Below are positions 1-5,438 of a stretch of 5,438 nucleotides of DNA, in pieces; position 1 is the first letter of the stretch, and each line of letters opens with the position of its first letter. The DNA is taken from the NCBI GenBank assembly GCA_020430865.1, contig JAGQIY010000401.1, forward strand, positions 1-5,438, in the 5' to 3' direction. The notes beneath the pieces are model-generated. The model was not told the origin of the DNA. It saw nothing but the letters and a program-made list of their open reading frames with translations, and ran no database searches. The position numbers and the translations under genes were made by a program. The DNA is from Myxococcales bacterium (lineage in GTDB: Bacteria; Myxococcota; Polyangia; Polyangiales; Polyangiaceae).

Positions 1-1522
1 CTTCGCCAGCGAGCGCGGCTTTCGCGCCACCGATGGCGCCCGCAACGTGCTGGGCTTCATCGCCGAGCGGGTCCTCGCGTCCCGTCGCGCCGCGGCGTTG
101 CACGACGTTCGCTCCCCCCTCGCCAAGGTAGAGCACAGCGGCGAGCTGACGAGCCTCGGCTTCCAGGCGCTGATCGCCGTCCCGGTGATGCATCGCCGCG
201 AGCGCCTGGCGGTGCTCGTAGCTCTGTTTCCACAAGGCACCGCGCAGGACGAGGAAGGGGTCGACTTCGCGCGCGGGGTCGCCAACGTCCTCGGGCTCGC
301 GGTCGCCCGCGACAGCGCGCACTCGAGGGCGAGGCAGCCTGGTCAGAGCGGCAGCGGAGCGATGCTGAGCACGCAGATCGCTCATGAGCTTCGAGGTCCC
401 GTCGGCGCGCTGTCGCTTCAGCTCGAAGAACAGACCCGCTTGGTCGCCGAGCTCGCCACGATGGCCGGCTCTGCTGACACAGTCCTCGGCGCCGGCTTGG
501 CCGAGCTGGAAGACCTGACGCGAGACATCCACGCGGTAATGAATCGCTTACGCCAGGTGGTCGGCCAGCTGGGTACGACCGCCGAACGCCGGGAGAATCC
601 GCTGGAGTTGCTCGATCTGAGTGAGCTGGTGCGAGACGTCCTCGCGGAGCGACGTCCCCACCTCGAGCGCGCTGGTGTCGTGTGCGAGACCAGCCTCGCC
701 GAGGCCTGTGAGGTCGTTGGGCGGCGCCAGGATCTCCAGATCGCCGCCCAGACGCTGCTCGCCAACGCGGCCAAGCGCTGCGTTGGCGTGGGAGGCAAGC
801 TACTCGTCTCCGTGACGAACACGCCGAACGGGGTGGCGTTCAGTGTGGGGGACAACGGCGCGCGGTTGACGCTGGAGGAGAAGCGCAACCTGGCCAACGG
901 ACCACCCGCCGCGTCCCCCGGCTCGTCCGAGCTCGGGGTGGTGCACCAGGTCGTCAGGGAGCTGGCCGGACACCTGGAGATCCACGCCACCAGGAGCTAC
1001 CCGGTGATCCTGAGCCTGTTGCTGCCGAGCGCGAGCAACGACAGCGGCGTCTTTCAGGTGCCCGACAGCTCCCCCGTACGCGTGGTCCGCCGCGCAGAAG
1101 TGCTCGTGGTCGACGACGACGACGTGTTCACTCGCACCATGCGACGCGCACTCAAGCCCCACAGCGTGCGCACCGCCAGCAGCGCCTCGGAGGCAGAGAT
1201 CGCCCTGCTCGATCCATCCTTCCTGCCCGATCTGGTGCTGTGCGACATCTTCCTCCCCGGAAACAACGGCGACGAACTGCACGCTCGCATCGCTCAGCGG
1301 CGCCCAGAGGTCGCCTCTCGCTTCGTCTTCGTCACTGGAGGAGCGTTGACGTCGGCTCAGGCCACGTACCTGCGGCACTCGAGCTGCGCGACGTTGCACA
1401 AGCCCATCGACATCAATCAGCTACGTGACCTCCTGATCGAGCGCTGTCCGCTGGACAGCGCTAGCGTGCGCACCCTGAGCCCGCATGAAGCGCCGGCGAA
1501 CCGCCGCGACAGCCAGGCGTAA
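1..1522 (+). CDS. Hybrid sensor histidine kinase with GAF, DHp, HATPase and C-terminal receiver domains (5' partial)
   Basis: Probably a cytoplasmic or membrane-associated hybrid histidine kinase: it would autophosphorylate on His and pass the phosphate to its own receiver or a partner. The signal sensed is unknown. The frame is open from base 2 to the TAA at 1520-1522, so the start is off the window; a GTG at 47 lies inside the GAF domain and is not the likely start. Residues below count from that GTG. The end of a GAF domain covers about 1-90 (GFQALIAVPV at 39-48). The H-box is HELRGP with His113 (383-385). The N-box Asn is 240 (LLANAAK) and the DNG of the ATP site is 269-271. The G2 glycine loop is weak: SSELGVV replaces GxGLGL. 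The receiver spans about 350-465, with acidic Asp356-358, phospho-acceptor Asp400 (1244-1246), Thr430 and Lys452. No membrane segment is visible in this part. Domain assignment is firm; pathway is unknown. Confidence 0.93.
   Translation, partial: FASERGFRATDGARNVLGFIAERVLASRRAAALHDVRSPLAKVEHSGELTSLGFQALIAVPVMHRRERLAVLVALFPQGTAQDEEGVDFARGVANVLGLAVARDSAHSRARQPGQSGSGAMLSTQIAHELRGPVGALSLQLEEQTRLVAELATMAGSADTVLGAGLAELEDLTRDIHAVMNRLRQVVGQLGTTAERRENPLELLDLSELVRDVLAERRPHLERAGVVCETSLAEACEVVGRRQDLQIAAQTLLANAAKRCVGVGGKLLVSVTNTPNGVAFSVGDNGARLTLEEKRNLANGPPAASPGSSELGVVHQVVRELAGHLEIHATRSYPVILSLLLPSASNDSGVFQVPDSSPVRVVRRAEVLVVDDDDVFTRTMRRALKPHSVRTASSASEAEIALLDPSFLPDLVLCDIFLPGNNGDELHARIAQRRPEVASRFVFVTGGALTSAQATYLRHSSCATLHKPIDINQLRDLLIERCPLDSASVRTLSPHEAPANRRDSQA
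1440..1462. other. Perfect 10-bp inverted repeat, 3-nt loop, inside the 3' end of the histidine kinase gene
   Basis: The arms AGCGCTGTCC (1440-1449) and GGACAGCGCT (1453-1462) are exact reverse complements around a GCT loop. It lies just past the receiver domain, about 60 bp before the histidine kinase stop and about 85 bp beyond the stop of the converging Ser/Thr kinase. No T run follows on either strand, so it is not a classical intrinsic terminator. It could still stall or protect the 3' end of either transcript. It could also be chance, since it encodes part of CPLDSAS. Confidence 0.5.
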
Positions 1523-1546
1523 CTCCGCGGGACGGGCGCGGCGTAG

Positions 1547-4003
1547 CTACACCTGGAAGGCGCGCTGGCCGGCGAACTTGAGCCAGCCGCTCAACAAGCC
1601 CAGGAAGACGGCGCGCAGCGCCTCTTCCCCACGCGCGACCCCATCGTGCTCGAGATTGGCGAGCAACTGACGGACGCTGGTCGCGGTGTCCGTGAACTCC
1701 AGTACCAGAGCCTCGGGGCTGTGCGTCTCACGCAACAGCTGCTCGGCGCCGGCGTGGTGACTGCGCTCGACGCCGAGGTCCATCCTCGGGCTGAACCACG
1801 CTCGTATCTCGGCCTCGCTGAAGCACTCCTTCACGACGCGAAGCCAGATCGTCTCGTCGGGCGCCTGAGCCACCAGGTCGGGGGAGAGCGGCGTCCCAGC
1901 GTAGAACGCCGCACGTCCATTGCGCCACCGCACCGCGTCTAGGAGGCGCTCCTCGACCTGCATCGCCACGGCCCGCAGCAGCGTCGGAGGGCGCAGTACC
2001 CCCGCCAGCACCAGCTCTTCCCCCAGCCGACGTCCGCTCTGCGCCGAACGCAACAGCGCCTGCTCGAGCACTTCCGCGCGGATATCCCCTAGAGCCACCA
2101 GCCGGGCGCCCAGCAGCTCCCGCTGGACGTTACCCAGCACGCACACCACGCGGCCCCCCTTGAAGTAGATGTGCTTCAGCCCCGGCCTCAGGGAGTTCGG
2201 GTCGCGCAACTCCACCAACCCCGAAGCGCGCAGCGCCGCGATCTCGAACAGACGAGGCAGCAGCGCGGCCTCCGAGAGGTCGGTGGTCCAAGTCGGCGCC
2301 ACGTGGGGCGGCTCCAGCCGGTACTCCCGCCGCCCCACGATTCGCCCCAGCAGCGGCTGAGCCTCGACCGGAGAAAACGCCCCACCATCGAAGGCAACGC
2401 GGCTTCCGCGGGGAACATGTCCAGTCGCCGCCATGCCCAGCAGCTGCGGCAACGAGAGCGGACCGATGGGTAGCTCCCCGGGGCGCGCCAGGCGCAGCTC
2501 TGGGCTACGCAGCGGCGCGGCGTGGAGCTTCGGGCCCAGCTGCCGAGCGGCAGGTCGCGGTCTCTGCGGAAGCGGCTTCGGCGGACCCACTGGCGCCCGC
2601 GGCGGACTGCTCGCAGCGCCGACTGCGCCGCCGGACAGCTCACGACGCATCCGAGCCAGCGCGCCCACCGGAAGCGTCGGACGCGCGGACTCCCGCCGAG
2701 AGCTCGGAGGCGGCGGCGGAGGGAGCCGCGCCTCGCGTTCCGGAGCCAGCGAAGCTCGAGCCCGGCTTGGCAGCGCAGGCGCCTGGGGTCGGAAGCTGGG
2801 CCGGGGTCCGGACTCGGGCGGGCCGGGCCGAGGCTCCATGGGCCTCACGGAGCGTCGAGCCTCGACGGGGTCGAACTCCAGCGGCGTCAAGTCGGGGTCG
2901 AGCGGCTCCGGTCGCGGGAGACGCGGGCGTGGGACCTGAGCCCCGGACGCAACCTTGGGTCGGGTCCCGCTCTGGTTCGGCAGCACGCGTGCTTCGTGCA
3001 GCCAGGGCAGGAGCACCGTGTCGTTCGGCGCCAAGCCCAGCCGCGACATCGCGGCATGGACGTCGGCGCGGAACTCCCGCGCGCCCCCGAAACGGTCTCT
3101 GGGGTCCCGGGCGAGGGCGCGTCGCAGCAGATCGTGCAGGACCGGTGGCAAGGAGGCGCCATGGCGCTCGAGGACCCCGAGATCGCCGTCGTAGATGCGG
3201 CTCAGGACATCGAGCTCGTTGCGCCCCGGAAACAAGGGGCGCGCCAGGAGCATCTCGGCCAGGACGATGCCCAGCGTGAAGAGGTCGCTGCGAGCGTCGA
3301 CCTCACCGCCAATCACCTGCTCCGGACTCATGTAGCCAAGCTTGCCCTTGAGCTCTCCAGGCAGCGTCCGACGATCCAGGACCTCGCTCTTGAGGATGCC
3401 AAAGTCCGTGAGCTTCACCTCGCCGGTGCGGCCGATCAGGATATTCCCAGGCGAAACGTCCCGATGCACGATCCCGAGCATGCGCCCCTGCTCGTCGCAG
3501 TGCTCATGGGCGTAGGCCAGACCGCTGAGCACCTCGCCGGCGATGTAGAGCGCTGCTCCGTGCGGAAAGCGTTTGCCCTTGGCCGCCACCGCGCGCAGCA
3601 GCTTCGCGCACGACAGCCCGTCCACGTACTCGAGAGCCATGAACAGCCGGCCATCCACCTCGCCGAAATCAAGCACCTGAACCAGGTTCGGGTGGTGAAG
3701 TGACGCCATGACCCGGGCCTCGTCACAGAACATCTCGACGAAGCGAGCATCGTGAAGCAGCTCCGGCAGCATGCACTTCAGGGCGACCCGCTTCACGAAC
3801 CCATGAGGCCCCGAGCGACGCGCCACGTACACCTCGGCCATGCCCCCGACGCCGAGGCGCTCGATCAGCTGGTACTCGCCGAGGCGCTCCTGGTCGACCG
3901 AGCCCCCGCGAGCGCTCGCCCCCCGAACTCCAGTCTCCGAGGAGTGGTCGGTGGCAGCTCGCCAGGGAGCAACGGGAGGTTTGGAGGGACGCGGTCGACC
4001 CAT
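1547..4003 (-). CDS. Ser/Thr protein kinase (Hanks type) with Pro-rich linker, GYF_2-like module and DUF4388 C-terminal region
   Basis: A eukaryotic-type kinase predicted to phosphorylate Ser/Thr on unknown targets. The catalytic domain spans about residues 44-320: P-loop GVGGMAEVY (51-59), ATP Lys76 in VALK, helix-C Glu95, catalytic loop HRDVSPGN with Asp182 and Asn187, DFG at 200-202 and SPE at 226-228. All catalytic residues are present, so it should be active. A low-complexity Pro/Arg/Ser linker (about 345-500, with six prolines at 428-433) follows. Residues about 501-555 (IGPLSLPQLL at 513-522) resemble GYF_2/DUF4339, and about 572-703 match the DUF4388 pattern (sGLVEL, IYFKGGRVV, LGEELVLAGVL). 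Residues 711-818 are mostly helical. No transmembrane helix is evident. ATG 4003 is the only usable start: no in-frame ATG, GTG or TTG lies between it and the upstream TAA near 4183, and the next Met is in the P-loop. It has no clear Shine-Dalgarno. The gene converges on the histidine kinase and diverges from truB. Confidence 0.95.
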   Translation of the reverse strand: MGRPRPSKPPVAPWRAATDHSSETGVRGASARGGSVDQERLGEYQLIERLGVGGMAEVYVARRSGPHGFVKRVALKCMLPELLHDARFVEMFCDEARVMASLHHPNLVQVLDFGEVDGRLFMALEYVDGLSCAKLLRAVAAKGKRFPHGAALYIAGEVLSGLAYAHEHCDEQGRMLGIVHRDVSPGNILIGRTGEVKLTDFGILKSEVLDRRTLPGELKGKLGYMSPEQVIGGEVDARSDLFTLGIVLAEMLLARPLFPGRNELDVLSRIYDGDLGVLERHGASLPPVLHDLLRRALARDPRDRFGGAREFRADVHAAMSRLGLAPNDTVLLPWLHEARVLPNQSGTRPKVASGAQVPRPRLPRPEPLDPDLTPLEFDPVEARRSVRPMEPRPGPPESGPRPSFRPQAPALPSRARASLAPEREARLPPPPPPSSRRESARPTLPVGALARMRRELSGGAVGAASSPPRAPVGPPKPLPQRPRPAARQLGPKLHAAPLRSPELRLARPGELPIGPLSLPQLLGMAATGHVPRGSRVAFDGGAFSPVEAQPLLGRIVGRREYRLEPPHVAPTWTTDLSEAALLPRLFEIAALRASGLVELRDPNSLRPGLKHIYFKGGRVVCVLGNVQRELLGARLVALGDIRAEVLEQALLRSAQSGRRLGEELVLAGVLRPPTLLRAVAMQVEERLLDAVRWRNGRAAFYAGTPLSPDLVAQAPDETIWLRVVKECFSEAEIRAWFSPRMDLGVERSHHAGAEQLLRETHSPEALVLEFTDTATSVRQLLANLEHDGVARGEEALRAVFLGLLSGWLKFAGQRAFQV

Positions 4004-4065
4004 GATTGGTTCAGGAGGTGCGGAGGTTTGGCGAGGAGCCGCTGCCCCGGATCGGGAGCCGTCAT

Positions 4066-4116
4066 GAAACCCAGCGCCGGAAGAAACCCAGCGCCAGAAG
4101 AAACCCAGCGCCGGGA
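4066..4116. repeat. Three-copy 17-bp tandem direct repeat
   Basis: Units are GAAACCCAGCGCCGGAA (4066-4082), GAAACCCAGCGCCAGAA (4083-4099) and GAAACCCAGCGCCGGGA (4100-4116). Copies two and three each differ from copy one at a single base, and no spacer separates them. The array begins 63 bp upstream of the Ser/Thr kinase ATG, so it lies in that gene's leader or promoter. The 17-bp period is not a multiple of three, which argues against a coding repeat. It may be a set of regulator-binding sites or a slippage product. Confidence 0.9.
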
Positions 4117-4154
4117 GCCCTGGGGCGTACCGATCGACCTTCAGCTGGGCGATC

Positions 4155-4196
4155 GGATGCCGCGATTTGGATGCCGCGATTTAGATGACGCGATTG
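4155..4196. repeat. Three-copy 14-bp tandem direct repeat
   Basis: Units are GGATGCCGCGATTT (4155-4168), an identical copy (4169-4182) and AGATGACGCGATTG (4183-4196), which differs at three positions. The array is unrelated in sequence to the 17-bp array 38 bp away on the kinase side. It lies about 150-190 bp upstream of the kinase start and about 345 bp upstream of truB. A kinase promoter site or operator array is possible; the sequence alone does not show binding. Confidence 0.9.
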
Positions 4197-4266
4197 AATC
4201 GAGACCTACAGCTCTCGCCTAGCTTAAGAGTACCCAACCTGCGTTGCGCACGCACAGATAATCGCG

Positions 4267-4276
4267 TTAAGCTTAA
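4267..4276. promoter_or_regulatory. TTAAGCTTAA palindrome in an AT-richer stretch
   Basis: This 10-bp perfect palindrome sits in the most AT-rich part of the intergenic region. Its right half, AGCTTAA, recurs at 4221-4227, 49 bp to the left. Such a dyad could be a regulator-binding site or part of a promoter for either flanking gene. No matching known operator is recognised, so the regulatory label is tentative. Confidence 0.3.
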
Positions 4277-4346
4277 AGGTTTGTGGTCAGCCGGCGCACA
4301 CTCTCTCACGGTTGAGTTCGCTGCTCGAGTTGCCCGATTCTTGGAT

Positions 4347-4369
4347 CCCGGGGGAAACCGACCCCCGGG
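4347..4369. other. GC-only hairpin (8-bp perfect stem, 7-nt loop)
   Basis: CCCGGGGG (4347-4354) and CCCCCGGG (4362-4369) pair perfectly around the loop AAACCGA. No T run follows on either strand, so it is not a standard intrinsic terminator. It lies about 170 bp before the truB start and could be a leader-RNA structure if the truB transcript begins upstream of it; the transcript start is unknown. Confidence 0.6.
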
Positions 4370-4457
4370 CCGGCAGCGCGTCGTTGGCCCCCGATCCCGA
4401 CGCACGAGCAAGCGCATCGCCGGATCATCGCCCCTGGCTCCAGACCCCGCACGGGCT

Positions 4458-4469
4458 GCGCGATCGCGC
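4458..4469. other. GCGCGATCGCGC 12-bp palindrome
   Basis: A perfect 12-bp palindrome centred on GATC, about 70 bp before truB. The core hexamer CGATCG also occurs at 4131-4136 and 4150-4155 between the two tandem arrays. Such sites are frequent by chance in GC-rich DNA, so function is only possible. Confidence 0.5.
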
Positions 4470-4540
4470 CCGATTCGGAGGACGTCCAACACAGCCGAGG
4501 AAGAGCCTCGCGCTCTCCACGCGCTCGGGGGTATAGGCGT

Positions 4541-5438
4541 ATGGGCATGTCAGCTCACGGCATTCTGGTAGTGGACAAGCCATCGGGGCCGACTTCCCAC
4601 GACGTCGTGGCGCAAGCTCGACGGATCCTCAAGACCCGCGCGGTAGGTCACGCAGGCACGCTCGATCCCATGGCCAGCGGCGTGCTGCTACTGCTCGTCG
4701 GCGAGGCCACCAAGCTGTCATCCTGGCTGACTCTCGCAAGCAAGCGCTACCAAACGTGCGTCCGCCTTGGAGTCGGTAGCGATACGCTGGATGCCCAGGG
4801 ACAGCTCAGCGAAGTCTGCTTCGAGGCTCCGACTCCCCACGCGCTGGCGTTCGCGCTCGAGCGTGAGCGCCAGCGCACACAGCAGGTCCCTCCCAGCGTC
4901 AGCGCGATCAAGGTCGACGGCAAGCGAGCCTATGCTCTCGCCCGAACTGGCCAGGCCCCGGCACTGGCGGAGCGGAGCGTCCAGGTACACAGCCTCGAGC
5001 TGCTGGCGCTCCAGGGCCTGGACGTGGAGCTGCGCCTCGGTGTCTCCAAGGGCTACTATGTTCGTGCTCTGGCTCGAGATCTGGCGACGACGCTTGGAAC
5101 TGCTGGGCACCTGACGCGGCTGCGGCGCCTCGCGAGCGGCCCGTTCGAGGTGGAGGAGGCGACTCCTTGGCCTCCCAGCGGCGCGCCCCGCTTGCTCAGC
5201 GTCTCGGAGGCGGCGCGACGCAGCCTCCCGAGCGCCGTGCTGACCGACGCTGGCCTGGAGCGGGCCGCTTGCGGGAAGCGCCTCGATGGCACCTGCTTCT
5301 CCTCACCCCCACCCCTGCATCCCGAGACGCCGAGCGCCGAGACACCACCGGTCGCCTGGTATCACTCGGGTCGCCTGGTCGCGCTGGGGCGCGCCGAGGC
5401 AGATCTTTTCCGCGTGGTAAGAGGGTTCGATCCGGAGA
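4541..5438 (+). CDS. truB: tRNA pseudouridine(55) synthase TruB (3' partial)
   Basis: Converts U55 in the T-arm of tRNAs to pseudouridine. The frame is open from ATG 4541 to the window edge (299 codons and one base). Visible family motifs are VDKPSGPTSHDVV (11-23), the catalytic loop GHAGTLDPMASG with Asp42, KRYQ with Tyr70, QVPPSVSAIKVDGKRAYALAR (115-135), and SKGYYVRALARDL (169-181) with the conserved Asp180, then LRRLASGPF (194-202). The end (LVALGRAEADLFRV at 279-292) looks like the normal TruB tail; the E. coli protein is about 314 residues, so few residues are missing. A Pro-rich stretch at about 254-270 interrupts the C-terminal domain. ATG 4547 (third codon) is an alternative start; a weak GGGGG at 4527-4531 sits 9 bp before ATG 4541 and favours that one. 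The divergent neighbour is a kinase, not rbfA, so truB probably has its own promoter here. Confidence 0.97.
   Translation, partial: MGMSAHGILVVDKPSGPTSHDVVAQARRILKTRAVGHAGTLDPMASGVLLLLVGEATKLSSWLTLASKRYQTCVRLGVGSDTLDAQGQLSEVCFEAPTPHALAFALERERQRTQQVPPSVSAIKVDGKRAYALARTGQAPALAERSVQVHSLELLALQGLDVELRLGVSKGYYVRALARDLATTLGTAGHLTRLRRLASGPFEVEEATPWPPSGAPRLLSVSEAARRSLPSAVLTDAGLERAACGKRLDGTCFSSPPPLHPETPSAETPPVAWYHSGRLVALGRAEADLFRVVRGFDPE

Larger units (their letters stand above)
4004..4540. other. Divergent intergenic region between the Ser/Thr kinase and truB
   Basis: This 537-bp region must carry the promoters of both flanking genes. It holds two short tandem-repeat arrays near the kinase, an AT-richer stretch at about 4200-4290 that is the likeliest promoter zone, a GC-only hairpin and a 12-bp GATC-centred palindrome nearer truB. 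Short open frames exist on both strands (for example plus 4064-4222, 4185-4571 and minus 4181-4492), but none encodes a recognisable protein. One of them, 4064-4222 (52 codons), has a GGGAG 5 bp before its ATG, but both repeat arrays sit inside it and shift frame between copies. No tRNA-like cloverleaf was seen. No confident -35/-10 pair could be placed. Confidence 0.75.

Noticed and set aside
47..49. GTG as the true start of the histidine kinase
   Set aside because: The frame continues upstream to the window edge and the GAF domain would be cut.
1109..1125. GAC triplet run as a microsatellite
   Set aside because: It encodes the acidic Asp cluster (356-358) of the receiver active site, so selection on the protein explains it.
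800..1399. 199-codon minus-strand open frame opposite the histidine kinase
   Set aside because: Antisense shadow of the HATPase and receiver coding region with low-complexity Val/Ala/Gln/His content.
2522..3703. 393-codon plus-strand open frame opposite the Ser/Thr kinase
   Set aside because: It is antisense to clear kinase motifs and the Pro-rich linker; its Arg/Ala/Gln-rich translation has no recognisable domain. Long antisense frames are expected in high-GC genes.
4064..4222. 52-codon plus-strand small ORF with a GGGAG 5 bp before its ATG
   Set aside because: The ribosome site is plausible, but both tandem-repeat arrays lie inside it and their 17- and 14-bp periods change frame from copy to copy, so the peptide is not a repeat protein. 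No family is recognised. Ribosome profiling would settle it.
4257..4262. GATAAT as a -10 box
   Set aside because: No TTGACA-like -35 at 16-18 bp; the nearest TTGCGC is only 7 bp away.
4347..4369. Rho-independent terminator
   Set aside because: The stem is strong but no T run follows on either strand.
4185..4571. 128-codon plus-strand frame overlapping the truB start
   Set aside because: No recognisable protein and it runs into truB in another frame.

Overview
The window is a high-GC chromosomal fragment with the G/C-rich third codon positions of a large-genome bacterium. A Ser/Thr kinase whose catalytic loop reads HRDVSPGN, fused to a DUF4388-type C-terminal region, together with a GAF/histidine kinase/receiver protein, points to Myxococcota, perhaps a Polyangia-like lineage. 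This is an inference from gene content; no marker in the window fixes the taxon.

Layout. (1) Positions 1-1522, plus strand: 3' part of a hybrid sensor histidine kinase (GAF - DHp - HATPase - receiver) whose start lies off the left edge. (2) A 24-bp gap separates its stop from that of the next gene, which converges on it. (3) Positions 1547-4003, minus strand: a complete 818-residue Ser/Thr protein kinase with a long Pro/Arg-rich linker, a GYF_2-like module and a DUF4388 region. (4) Positions 4004-4540: a 537-bp divergent intergenic region with two different three-copy tandem repeats (17 bp and 14 bp), an AT-richer stretch with a TTAAGCTTAA palindrome, a GC-only hairpin and a 12-bp palindrome, but no convincing gene. 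(5) Positions 4541-5438, plus strand: truB (tRNA pseudouridine-55 synthase), 299 codons visible and running off the right edge close to its natural end.

The first two genes are signal-transduction proteins and truB is a tRNA-modification housekeeping gene. Nothing in the sequence shows that the three work together. The two kinases end tail to tail, so they are not one operon. The Ser/Thr kinase and truB are divergent and must share the repeat-bearing intergenic region for their promoters. truB here is not directly preceded by rbfA, its usual neighbour. No mobile element, CRISPR array, tRNA or rRNA was seen. I found no clear evidence of a new multi-gene system; the most unusual local structure is the paired tandem repeats upstream of the Ser/Thr kinase.
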